Source: a virus. Taken from it: a stretch of 43,816 bases of DNA. The notes under the pieces were generated by a model, which was not told the DNA's origin, searched no databases, and saw only the letters and a list, made by a program, of their open reading frames with translations. The stretch is taken from positions 1-43,816 of the IMG/VR virus record IMGVR_UViG_3300049324_000016; one strand, 5' to 3'. Made by a program: the position numbers and the translations under genes. Below are positions 6,747 to 13,843 of the stretch, piece by piece (positions within the stretch are counted from its first letter, which is position 1; every line of letters starts with the position of its first letter).

Positions 6747-8208
6747 CAGTAAGAACGCGGAACCGGCCTCGGAAATACACCTGACGCTGGTCTATCTGGG
6801 TGATGACTTGACCGGGTGGGACGACGCCAAACAGGAACGGTTCATCACCCACATCTCCAACGCTGTCGACGGTGCCGGCGCCATCGAGGCGCGGGTCATG
6901 GGCCACGCCACGTTCAACCCCGATGGCGGCCCAGACGGTGACCGCGAAACGTGCGCTGTGCACCTGGTAGGGGACAGCACCGAGCTCTACCCCCTCCACA
7001 AGGCACTGGCCGACACCAGCCGGGCGCTACTCGGCGCGGACTTCCCCCAACAGCACCAGCCGTTCCTGCCCCACATCACCGCCGGGTACGGGCTGGCCGC
7101 TGGGGATTTGACCTACACCGGGCCGATCGTGTTCAACCGTCTAGTGGTGGCGTTGGCCGGGCGGTGGGCGGAGATCTCCCTGGTGCCCCCACCGGGTGAT
7201 GAGGCGATCGCCCCCTACGCCCGCACCGCCTACGCCCAGGGGTGGGCCGCATCCGGGGGACCGATGACCGACCGGGTCCGCGCTGGGTGTGTGGCCGCTG
7301 TGGAGATGGCCATCACCCACGCCGACCGGCCGGGCATCCTTGAGGCCACCATGCAGCTCGGCAAGCTGGAAGGCACGTGGGCTGCGGTGTACGCCCGCCG
7401 GGAGGCCCTGGTAGCCAAGCACCTGCCGGTGGTGCTGGCAGCGTGGCGCCGCGCCGCGCACATGCTCAACGTCAACGCAGCCATCGACCGGTACCGGCAA
7501 TCCCTCGGTGTCACAGAGGCCGTGGACATCGACAACACCGACCACCGGCGCATGGTCGCCAACAGCATCGCCCAATCCGTGGCGTCGGCTATCGCTGGAC
7601 CTGATGCGCTGCCGGCCGACCGGGAAACGATCGTGATGGCCGTCGCTGACGCGCTCCGCGACGCGCAAGCGGAGGGCACCGCCGGGGCGATCGTCGCTGG
7701 CGCGGATCAGCTCGGTGTGGCCGGGACATCATTCGACCTTGCGTTCGCTGACGCCCACCAGGCCCTCGGGGATCTGGGTAACTACTGGGGTCAGGGCAGT
7801 GGGTGGGTGGACCGCATGGTGTCCGGTACCGCCACAGACCTGGGTGGCCGGTTGTCGACGCTGGCCGCTGACAAAGCCAGCTACGACGAGATGCTGACCG
7901 CTGCCATGGACGTCATCGGTGGTGACGACATCCGATCGGTGGAGACCATCCTGGATTTGGCGATGGGCCAGTCGTTCAGCCGTGGCGCGCTGGCACTGTA
8001 TGGGCGTGAGGGTGTGACCCAGGTCGATTACGTGACCGCTGGTGGCACCAACGTGTGCCAGTTGTGCATGAACGCCGAGTCGGGGAGCCCGTGGGATCGG
8101 ACGTCGGCGCCGGTGCCACCGCTGCACCCCTACTGTCGGTGCAACCTCCAGGCCACCAACCCCATGCAGGGCCTGACGGGGTTACTGACCCAATACCTGG
8201 CCAGCTAG
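6691..8208 (+). CDS. 2H phosphoesterase domain fused to MuF-like minor head protein
   Basis: The 505-residue product combines two parts. Residues 1-175 show a 2H (LigT/2'-5' RNA ligase-like) phosphoesterase with both catalytic motifs: HLT at H30-T32 and HIT at H128-T130 (FLPHITAGYG). Residues ~200-505 resemble the SPP1 gp7/MuF minor head family, ending with the diagnostic Cys/His cluster (NVCQLCMNAES, then PLHPYCRCNL). MuF-type proteins are few per virion and sit at or near the portal. A phosphoesterase in the same chain would therefore be packaged and could be delivered with the DNA; 2H enzymes are known to cleave 2'-5' or cyclic oligonucleotides used in immunity. GTG at 6691 follows AAAGGAACC. 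Confidence 0.82.
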   Translation: MNGGMIALLPEDPAALVVDSKNAEPASEIHLTLVYLGDDLTGWDDAKQERFITHISNAVDGAGAIEARVMGHATFNPDGGPDGDRETCAVHLVGDSTELYPLHKALADTSRALLGADFPQQHQPFLPHITAGYGLAAGDLTYTGPIVFNRLVVALAGRWAEISLVPPPGDEAIAPYARTAYAQGWAASGGPMTDRVRAGCVAAVEMAITHADRPGILEATMQLGKLEGTWAAVYARREALVAKHLPVVLAAWRRAAHMLNVNAAIDRYRQSLGVTEAVDIDNTDHRRMVANSIAQSVASAIAGPDALPADRETIVMAVADALRDAQAEGTAGAIVAGADQLGVAGTSFDLAFADAHQALGDLGNYWGQGSGWVDRMVSGTATDLGGRLSTLAADKASYDEMLTAAMDVIGGDDIRSVETILDLAMGQSFSRGALALYGREGVTQVDYVTAGGTNVCQLCMNAESGSPWDRTSAPVPPLHPYCRCNLQATNPMQGLTGLLTQYLAS

Positions 8209-8216
8209 GGGGTCTC

Positions 8217-8462
8217 GTGGGCACGATGCGGGAGCGCATGATGGCCCGCCGGGCCGCTGAACGCGACCAGGACGAGACCGATGCGCTGGCCGAGGTCATC
8301 ACCGATGTGGTCGCTGAGATCTTCGATGAGCTGCTGATCCAAGCCCTGAAACAACCGGACATCCGCACCGCCATCAGCAACCTGGTGTCGGCCAGCAAAC
8401 GCCCCTCGGCTACCCGGATACCGGCGCGGGCTTCTGCGGTGAAGGCGGCGCGGCACCGGTAA
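8217..8462 (+). CDS. Small helical hypothetical protein
   Basis: The 81-residue protein starts at a GTG preceded by GGGGG and codes VGTMRERMMARRAAERDQDE then a helix ending IFDELLIQALKQPD. It is highly charged and helical, with a basic C terminus (ASAVKAARHR). It sits between the MuF-like gene and the protease-scaffold gene, and its end overlaps the convergent small gene at 8410-8574. Function not recognised. Confidence 0.6.
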   Translation: MGTMRERMMARRAAERDQDETDALAEVITDVVAEIFDELLIQALKQPDIRTAISNLVSASKRPSATRIPARASAVKAARHR

Positions 8463-8574
8463 CCGGGTGGTTCTTAGCGCGTGTGTAGATCACCAAACGG
8501 ATCGATGGCCATCCCCCCACGCGGTCGGTCTCAACGAAAACGATCCTGCGGCGAAGGTTGCTGATCAACGTCAT
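8410..8574 (-). CDS. Small minus-strand basic protein
   Basis: A minus-strand ATG with a strong AGAGGGGA ribosome-binding site opens a 54-residue frame: MTLISNLRRRIVFVETDRVG, then GWPSIRLVIYTRAKNHP and a Pro-rich tail. It is convergent with and overlaps the 3' end of 8217-8462 by 53 bases. It lies within the otherwise rightward head operon, so it needs its own promoter in the 8575-8799 gap. Function unknown. Confidence 0.5.
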   Translation of the reverse strand: MTLISNLRRRIVFVETDRVGGWPSIRLVIYTRAKNHPVTGAAPPSPQKPAPVSG

Positions 8575-8694
8575 GGTGGTCCCCTCTGTGGCGGCGTTCG
8601 AGTAATTCGACGTGCAGCCAGCCGGGTCGGGACCAGACAGTGCCAACCGTAGACCCGTGGGTCGCGTCGTGGGTCCGACTGACCGTGGTGGTAA

Positions 8695-8721
8695 GCGCCC
8701 AGCGGGGTCCGGGCTGGGCGC
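8695..8721. other. Hairpin in the gap before the capsid protease gene
   Basis: GCGCCCAGC (8695-8703) pairs with GCTGGGCGC (8713-8721) across a nine-base loop. The 225-base gap 8575-8799 also holds the palindromic run GACCCGTGGGTC near 8652. No T-tract follows on either strand. The gap is bounded by the divergent starts of the minus-strand gene (8574) and the capsid protease (8800), so these symmetries may belong to promoters or operators. Confidence 0.4.
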
Positions 8722-8799
8722 CGAACCAACGTAACGCCCCCATCCGTCAAGACACACCGCCGGACGGCTACTGATCCGTAACCCAAAGAGGAGACCACC

Positions 8800-10617
8800 G
8801 TGGCTGACGGCACGATCGCGACGATCAACGGCACGATGCTGGTGCCCGGTGTGTCCCTGAACCGTCGCCTGTACACCCCGGAGCTGATCGAGAAGACCGT
8901 CAAGCGCATGCAAGCGCGCATCGCTGACCCTGACGGGCTGCCGATCGTGATGCGCACCCACCACGGTGCCGGTGATGACTCCAAGCTGATCGTGGGACGG
9001 ATCGCTGACGTGCGCCTCGGTGAGGGTGGGGCAGCGAAGTACAAAGCCGACCTGTATGACACCAACGCCGGGCGTGACATCGCCGCGTTGGCCACCCCGA
9101 ACAAACCGGCCTTGCGGTCGACCAGCATCCACGGGTACTGGCTCGGTCCGGTGACGACAGTCGACTACGACGGCCAGCGCGTGGAGACAGCCGATGACCT
9201 GGACATCGACGCGATCGACTTCACCCACACCCCCGGCGTGACCGGTGCGGTGCTGGACCTTGCCCCTGCTGGTGCTCAGGAATCGGTCGCTGTGCGGACC
9301 CCGATCCAGGAGACGGTGGATGCCACGGTTACACCGGCGGTTAATGAGATCGGTGAGGCGATTATTGAGGCCAAAGACCCCAAGAAACCGTATGGGGATG
9401 TCCAATACGCCGATCCTGGTTATCAGAAGGACGGCAAGAAACGGTACCCGCTGGACACTAAAGCTCATATCCGTGCCGCGTGGAGCTATGTTAACCAGGC
9501 CGATAACGCCAAGCAGTACACCCCTAAGCAACTGGCCCGCATCAAAGCAAAGATCAAAGCGGCCATGAAAAAGATCGGAGCGGATGTGGCGAAGGAAACC
9601 GAAACAACCCGGTGGGGTGAATTGCGGGAGTACTACCCTGATGGTCCCGATGGTCAGGCCGGGTTCTGTGTGGACGCCTATAACGGGCCCATTTCGTTGA
9701 CGGTGCGCGCGTACTCGGTTGACCCCTCTGATTTGCGGTCCGTCGCTAGTGCCGCGATGACAGCGGCGTGTGATGCGTTGCAGGCACTGGACCCCGATAT
9801 GGACGGTGACATTGACGTCGGCACCGGGGAGGCCACACCGGACGGTGAGACGCCAGCGACGGAGGCCGTCCACATCCAGGCGTCGGGCACTGTGACCACC
9901 GGTCAGGAGCTGGCCGAGGCGGTCCAAGACAACCTGACGCGCGCGGCGCCAGTCACCGAAGCGCAGGCGCCACCCGCTGACCCGGTCGCACCACTAGCAC
10001 CGGCGCCCACCACTGAAACGTCCCCCGCCCACCCGGTCGAGGGCAGCACCAACACCGAGAAGGAGCCCGCCGTGAGCGAGCCAACCCAGGCGGCCGAAAC
10101 CACGGCAGCCCCGACCCGCACCCTGACCGACGCTGACGTTTCGGCGATCGGTGAGACCATCGGCGCGGCTTTCGCTGCCGCGTTGAAGGCGAACACCCCA
10201 CCGGCCCCGGCGCCCGCCGCCGCTGTCGCACCGGCCCCAGTCACCGCACCAGCGACCGAGACCGCTCCCCCCGCCACCGAGGCTGCACCGAAGGTGGACG
10301 CTGGGCAGGCGTTGAAGGAAACCGCTGCCGCTGCAATCGCTGAGGCCACCGCAGGGCTGCGCACCGAGCTGACCACGTCAGTGCAGGAGACTGAGGGTCG
10401 CATCATGACCGCTGTGCGGGAGGAACTGCAACGCCTCGGGATTCGCCCGTCGCGTCAGGGCTTCCGTGTCCACGAGAACGACCAGGTGGACCCGACGCCT
10501 GCCGCAGCGTTCGAGGACCGCGCCAACATCCTGTTGGGTGACTTCGCTAAGACCCCAGTGCCGCACGCCGGCACCGGCATCGCCCCGGCAGCTACTGGGG
10601 TCACCGCCACGGGCTGA
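8800..10617 (+). CDS. Capsid maturation protease fused to scaffold
   Basis: The 605-residue product starts at GTG after a strong AGAGGAGA ribosome-binding site. Residues ~1-175 look like a phage prohead protease: NRRLYTPELIEKTVKRMQ, IVMRTHH (candidate catalytic His), RSTSIHGYW (candidate Ser) and DAIDFTHTPG. Residues ~200-270 carry a Lys-rich module (VQYADPGYQKDGKKRYPLDT, then a helix of repeated IKAKIKAAMKK). From ~360 on the chain is Ala/Pro/Thr-rich with a helical segment before VREELQRLGIRP, as expected for scaffolding. It lies just upstream of the major capsid gene. An apparent internal start at 10072 would yield the scaffold alone. Confidence 0.82.
   Translation: MADGTIATINGTMLVPGVSLNRRLYTPELIEKTVKRMQARIADPDGLPIVMRTHHGAGDDSKLIVGRIADVRLGEGGAAKYKADLYDTNAGRDIAALATPNKPALRSTSIHGYWLGPVTTVDYDGQRVETADDLDIDAIDFTHTPGVTGAVLDLAPAGAQESVAVRTPIQETVDATVTPAVNEIGEAIIEAKDPKKPYGDVQYADPGYQKDGKKRYPLDTKAHIRAAWSYVNQADNAKQYTPKQLARIKAKIKAAMKKIGADVAKETETTRWGELREYYPDGPDGQAGFCVDAYNGPISLTVRAYSVDPSDLRSVASAAMTAACDALQALDPDMDGDIDVGTGEATPDGETPATEAVHIQASGTVTTGQELAEAVQDNLTRAAPVTEAQAPPADPVAPLAPAPTTETSPAHPVEGSTNTEKEPAVSEPTQAAETTAAPTRTLTDADVSAIGETIGAAFAAALKANTPPAPAPAAAVAPAPVTAPATETAPPATEAAPKVDAGQALKETAAAAIAEATAGLRTELTTSVQETEGRIMTAVREELQRLGIRPSRQGFRVHENDQVDPTPAAAFEDRANILLGDFAKTPVPHAGTGIAPAATGVTATG
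10072..10617 (+). CDS. Nested scaffolding protein from internal in-frame start
   Basis: Inside the protease gene an in-frame GTG at 10072 is preceded by AGAAGGAG at six bases, as good an initiation signal as any in the window. The 181-residue product begins VSEPTQAAETTAAPTRTL and is Ala/Pro-rich with a coiled-coil-like stretch before EGRIMTAVREELQRLG, typical of scaffolding proteins. The arrangement is the same as lambda C/Nu3, in which the protease gene contains the scaffold gene. Translation from this site is an inference from the sequence. Confidence 0.62.
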   Translation: MSEPTQAAETTAAPTRTLTDADVSAIGETIGAAFAAALKANTPPAPAPAAAVAPAPVTAPATETAPPATEAAPKVDAGQALKETAAAAIAEATAGLRTELTTSVQETEGRIMTAVREELQRLGIRPSRQGFRVHENDQVDPTPAAAFEDRANILLGDFAKTPVPHAGTGIAPAATGVTATG

Positions 10618-10642
10618 CCGCTAGGCACCACCCATCACCCGT

Positions 10643-10673
10643 CCCGCCATGCTGTGAGTGTGGCGGGTTTTTT
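10643..10673 (+). terminator. Rho-independent terminator before the capsid gene
   Basis: CCCGCCA (10643-10649) pairs with TGGCGGG (10661-10667), followed at once by TTTTTT (10668-10673). It lies between the protease-scaffold stop and the capsid ATG. Partial termination here would change the ratio of upstream proteins to capsid protein, unless a separate capsid promoter exists. Confidence 0.8.
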
Positions 10674-10693
10674 CATGCCAAGAAAGAGCCACA

Positions 10694-12052
10694 ATGCCTA
10701 GTGAACTCCAGGAGGCACTGACCACCGCAGGGTCAGTGACCCCCTTTATCCCAAAGTCTATTGACCCGGTGCTCCTTGAGTACCAGCGTCGGTACGCGCC
10801 ATTGCTGGCCGCTATCCCAACCAAGCAATGGAACAGCACCCAGTACTTCTTCAACCGTCGTGTCGCGCGTCCCGATTCCGGTGGTGTCGTTGACGGTGGT
10901 GCTAGGCCGATCGGTAACAGCGTTTACGAGCAGGCAGTGTTCAACATTCGCCTGTTCCAGGCCGTGGGTTCGGTGACCGGGTTCGCCCAGACCGTGACCC
11001 GTGACCTTGTCGGTGACCTCCGTCAGATGGAACTTGACGGAACTGTCACCAGCATGATGTGGACGCTGGAGAACACCCTGATCTGGGGTCACGACGGTGC
11101 CACCGTCGCCGGTCAGTACCCGATCTGCTCCGGCCTGGACTACCTGGTGTCCAACTGGGTCGCCGGTTCCGGTTCCAATGCGTTCGTCAACTCCATTGAC
11201 CAGGCCGGTGGCACTTTCGTGCTGCGGTACCTGGACCAGTTGATGGACATTGTGGAAACCAACGCCGCGATGCCGGTGGGGTCATCCCACATGTTCCTGA
11301 TGTCGCCGCGTATGGCGTCGTCGGTGTCGCAGGTCCTGATGGCACAGCAGCGTTTCGAGGCACCCACCACCACCATCGGTGCCGGCCTGAACGTGCCGAC
11401 CTACCGTGACGTGCCGATCGTGAAGACGTCGTTCCTGTCTCCGCGCGCGAACCAGCAGGGCACCGTCACCACAGGCACCGCGACCACCGGTGGGACGTTG
11501 GCCGCTGCCACGTACTCCTACAAAGTGGCGGCAGTGATCGCCCGGTTCGGTGAGATCCAGGCCAGCGTTGAGGTGTCCCAGGCGACCACCGGTTCCACCT
11601 CCACCGTGACCCTGACCGTGGCTGCACCGGCGAACATGCCTGATGGTGCGGCCCCGATCCTGTACAAGATCTACCGCTCCACCTCCACCGGCGCGGAGAC
11701 CCTGCTCGGTGTTGTGGATGCGTTCGACACCACCGGTGCCGCTGTCACCACCATCACCGACACTGGCACCAACCTGCTCACCAACGGTTCAGGCAACACC
11801 GGCCCGGCTGCCTACCAGGGCACCAACGTCGGCGCGCTGCCGCGCACTGGGGTCCATGAGGACGTCTACCTGGTGCCACGGGACCCGAACTTCCTTGTTC
11901 GCCCCTACACCCGCGACATGCAGATCATTCCGCTGTCGCCCACGGTGACCGCCCCGGACACCCTGCCGTTCGCCGTCTTGACGGACACGTGCCTCGCGGT
12001 TCGTGCACCCAAGTACGTCGGCCGGTTGTCCCGTGTGATCGCCAGCCTGTAG
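10694..12052 (+). CDS. Major capsid protein with inserted beta domain
   Basis: The 452-residue product following the protease-scaffold gene is the expected HK97-fold capsid protein. N-terminal SIDPVLLEYQRRYAPLLAAI and QWNSTQYFFNRRVARP, and the C-terminal segment EDVYLVPRDPNFLVRPYTRD, followed by RAPKYVGRL, are typical of actinophage capsids. Residues ~255-375 form a Thr/Gly/Val-rich insert (TYSYKVAAVIARFGE, ILYKIYRSTSTGAET) that looks like a fibronectin- or Ig-like domain placed near the C-terminal part of the fold, probably exposed on the shell. The ATG at 10694 follows AAAGAG. An upstream in-frame ATG runs through the terminator and is rejected. Confidence 0.88.
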   Translation: MPSELQEALTTAGSVTPFIPKSIDPVLLEYQRRYAPLLAAIPTKQWNSTQYFFNRRVARPDSGGVVDGGARPIGNSVYEQAVFNIRLFQAVGSVTGFAQTVTRDLVGDLRQMELDGTVTSMMWTLENTLIWGHDGATVAGQYPICSGLDYLVSNWVAGSGSNAFVNSIDQAGGTFVLRYLDQLMDIVETNAAMPVGSSHMFLMSPRMASSVSQVLMAQQRFEAPTTTIGAGLNVPTYRDVPIVKTSFLSPRANQQGTVTTGTATTGGTLAAATYSYKVAAVIARFGEIQASVEVSQATTGSTSTVTLTVAAPANMPDGAAPILYKIYRSTSTGAETLLGVVDAFDTTGAAVTTITDTGTNLLTNGSGNTGPAAYQGTNVGALPRTGVHEDVYLVPRDPNFLVRPYTRDMQIIPLSPTVTAPDTLPFAVLTDTCLAVRAPKYVGRLSRVIASL

Positions 12053-12068
12053 TTCCACCCCGTTGTCT

Positions 12069-12110
12069 CCCAGGGGGCGTGGCCTACCGCGCTCGGCTGC
12101 GCCCCTTGGG
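12069..12110. other. Intergenic hairpin after the capsid gene
   Basis: CCCAGGGGGCG (12069-12079) pairs with CGCCCCTTGGG (12100-12110) in an 11-bp stem with one G-T pair and a 20-base loop. There is no T-tract. It lies 17 bases after the capsid stop and could slow polymerase or protect the abundant capsid message from 3' decay. Confidence 0.5.
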
Positions 12111-12137
12111 TCCATCTCACCGGAGACGAGGTTCCTT

Positions 12138-12455
12138 GTGTTCGCTGCCCGTTCAGTGATCATCCCCAGTAATCACAAGGCCGTGGAGTTGACCGCCGGA
12201 CTGGACACCACCGGCAAGTACACGATGCTGGTGCGGTTGCGGCCGACCACGACCAGCGGCAACGGTGTGTTCGTCGGGGGCCCTGATGTGGGCATGAACC
12301 ACGGGTTCCTGCTGTCAAATGACTCCTCAGTGGATTCAACGATCACCCCCAACCCGCAAGTCACCGCCACATTGCAACCCGGTGAAACGGTGTGGGCCGC
12401 CCAATTCACTGGCTCCCAGCAGATCGTTGACGTCTTGGTGTATTCCGCCGACTAG
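12138..12455 (+). CDS. Beta-rich head protein, possible decoration protein
   Basis: A GTG with a GAGACGAGG ribosome-binding site starts a 105-residue protein (VFAARSVIIPSNHKAVELTA) rich in beta-prone and Gly/Thr residues, with GVFVGGPDVGMNHGFLL and LQPGETVWAAQF. Size, composition and position immediately after the major capsid gene fit a capsid decoration or head-fibre component, but no specific family is recognised. Confidence 0.65.
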   Translation: MFAARSVIIPSNHKAVELTAGLDTTGKYTMLVRLRPTTTSGNGVFVGGPDVGMNHGFLLSNDSSVDSTITPNPQVTATLQPGETVWAAQFTGSQQIVDVLVYSAD

Positions 12456-12471
12456 CAGATAAGGATTCGCC

Positions 12472-12798
12472 ATGGGTGCACCTGCTGTGACCCTCGTTGA
12501 TGCCGGTGGGTTCCCCGTGTCGGCATCCAGCTCCGGTGTCGTCGCCGCTGGTGTCGGCACGACCGTTATCAAGAACGGGCCTGGGCGTTTGGGGCGTGTG
12601 ACCGTCACCGGTGCAGTACCGACCGGTGCCCTGACGTTCTACGACAACGCATCAACCGGTTCTGGCACTGTCCTGGCCATTATCCCGGCTAGTGGTGTCA
12701 CCTCCGGTCAGACCTTCGATGTCCAAATGCCAGCAGCGAACGGGATAACAGCCGTAGGCGCTGCTGGTTCCGCTGCTGTGACCGTCAGCTACAGCTAA
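12472..12798 (+). CDS. Second beta-rich head protein, possible decoration protein
   Basis: This 108-residue protein (MGAPAVTLVDAGGFPVSASS) is almost entirely small, beta-prone residues and ends AAVTVSYS. A TAAGGA ribosome-binding site precedes the ATG. Like the preceding gene it lies between capsid and connector genes, a position where phages encode decoration or head-spike proteins. The two products do not look alike in sequence. Function not recognised. Confidence 0.65.
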   Translation: MGAPAVTLVDAGGFPVSASSSGVVAAGVGTTVIKNGPGRLGRVTVTGAVPTGALTFYDNASTGSGTVLAIIPASGVTSGQTFDVQMPAANGITAVGAAGSAAVTVSYS

Positions 12799-12818
12799 AC
12801 GGAAAGAGAGATCACACC

Positions 12819-13154
12819 ATGTCGGTTTGGTTGAAGAAGCGCACCGCCGGTTCCGCTCCCGGTGTGGAGTGGACCAAAGACGGAGACGTGCAGGAAGTCA
12901 AGGATGAGGACATGGCCCGGGAGCTCCTGGACCGTGGTGATGGGGAGTTCACCGAGGCGAAGCGCCCGGCAGGTGCCCGCCCGTCCGATGAGGCCAAGGC
13001 TGATCGTGTCGGCCGGGAGGTCTCAGAGACCGGGACAGGGAACGCCGCGAAGGCCGACGCCGGTCCGGCGGCCACCCCAGTCAAGGCCACCACTGGTGCC
13101 GTGATTCCGGGTGACACCACCACCAACCCCACCAGCACCAAGGCCGGGAAGTAA
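12819..13154 (+). CDS. Small acidic head-module protein
   Basis: The 111-residue product begins MSVWLKKRTAGSAPGVEWTK, then DGDVQEVKDEDMARELLDRG, followed by a long disordered Ala/Thr/Gly tail. The N-terminal segment (WxKDGDVxEVxDExxAxxLLxxGxGEF) is a pattern seen in small proteins between capsid and adaptor genes of actinophages. A GAAAGAGAGA ribosome-binding site precedes the ATG. The function is unknown; a structural or assembly role is inferred from position. Confidence 0.62.
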   Translation: MSVWLKKRTAGSAPGVEWTKDGDVQEVKDEDMARELLDRGDGEFTEAKRPAGARPSDEAKADRVGREVSETGTGNAAKADAGPAATPVKATTGAVIPGDTTTNPTSTKAGK

Positions 13155-13179
13155 CCGCGCGGCGTCCAGGGGGTGACGT

Positions 13180-13842
13180 ATGAGCCTTGACCAACCGATC
13201 CCCCTGGCCACCGCAGCCCAGCTCACTGAGGGCCCGTTCGCCAACCTGGTTCAGGGGTTCACCGCCCAAGCACTGACCAACCTGATGCTGACGGCCACCA
13301 GGTCGTGTGAGTCGGCGTGTGACCGGCGGCTGGTGCCATTCACCGGGCTACTGGAGACGATGCGCGCGGAGTCCGTCGACGTTGAGGACGCGATCGACGC
13401 CTACGTGCCGTTGGACCCCACCGCCCAGCTCGGTGCGTCCCGTGCGGCGTCACTGGGGTCCACGCTGCTGGTGCGGCACTTCTGGGTCCGGGAGTACCCA
13501 CCCCGGTACCCCGAGTTGTGGACCGGCGCGATCCAGTCGATCAACCTTTACCGGTCGTTCGCTGGTCAGCAGGCCGTCCAGACGTCCACGATGCAGTTCG
13601 AGCCGGACACCGGGCACCTGCGTTTCCAGCTTGGGACGTTCGTGCCCCAGGGCACCACCATCGCCATCGCCTACTCCGGTGGGTACGGCACCATCCCAGC
13701 GGATCTGGTGGAGGCTGGCCGGTTCATGGCCGCTTCGATCGCGGTCAAGCAACTCGATCCGGTGGATGGCCGGTCCGGCCACGATCCGGATGCGTTGCGG
13801 GCTGAGGCGATGGAGATGTTGGCGCCGTACGTCCGGCGGTAG
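13180..13842 (+). CDS. Head-to-tail adaptor protein
   Basis: A 220-residue mostly helical protein (MSLDQPIPLATAAQLTEGPF) whose last third, IAYSGGYGTIPADLVEAGRF followed by a helix ending EAMEMLAPYVRR, matches the gp6-like adaptor family that docks under the portal. It follows a GGGGGTG ribosome-binding site. It is the last rightward head gene before the accessory island, whose first minus-strand gene ends one base beyond this stop. Confidence 0.78.
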   Translation: MSLDQPIPLATAAQLTEGPFANLVQGFTAQALTNLMLTATRSCESACDRRLVPFTGLLETMRAESVDVEDAIDAYVPLDPTAQLGASRAASLGSTLLVRHFWVREYPPRYPELWTGAIQSINLYRSFAGQQAVQTSTMQFEPDTGHLRFQLGTFVPQGTTIAIAYSGGYGTIPADLVEAGRFMAASIAVKQLDPVDGRSGHDPDALRAEAMEMLAPYVRR

Positions 13843-13843
13843 G

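Noticed and set aside
8410-9927. 505-codon minus-strand open frame antisense to the capsid protease
   Set aside because: Only the last 54 codons, which follow a strong ribosome-binding site at 8574, look real. The rest is antisense to a well-supported gene.
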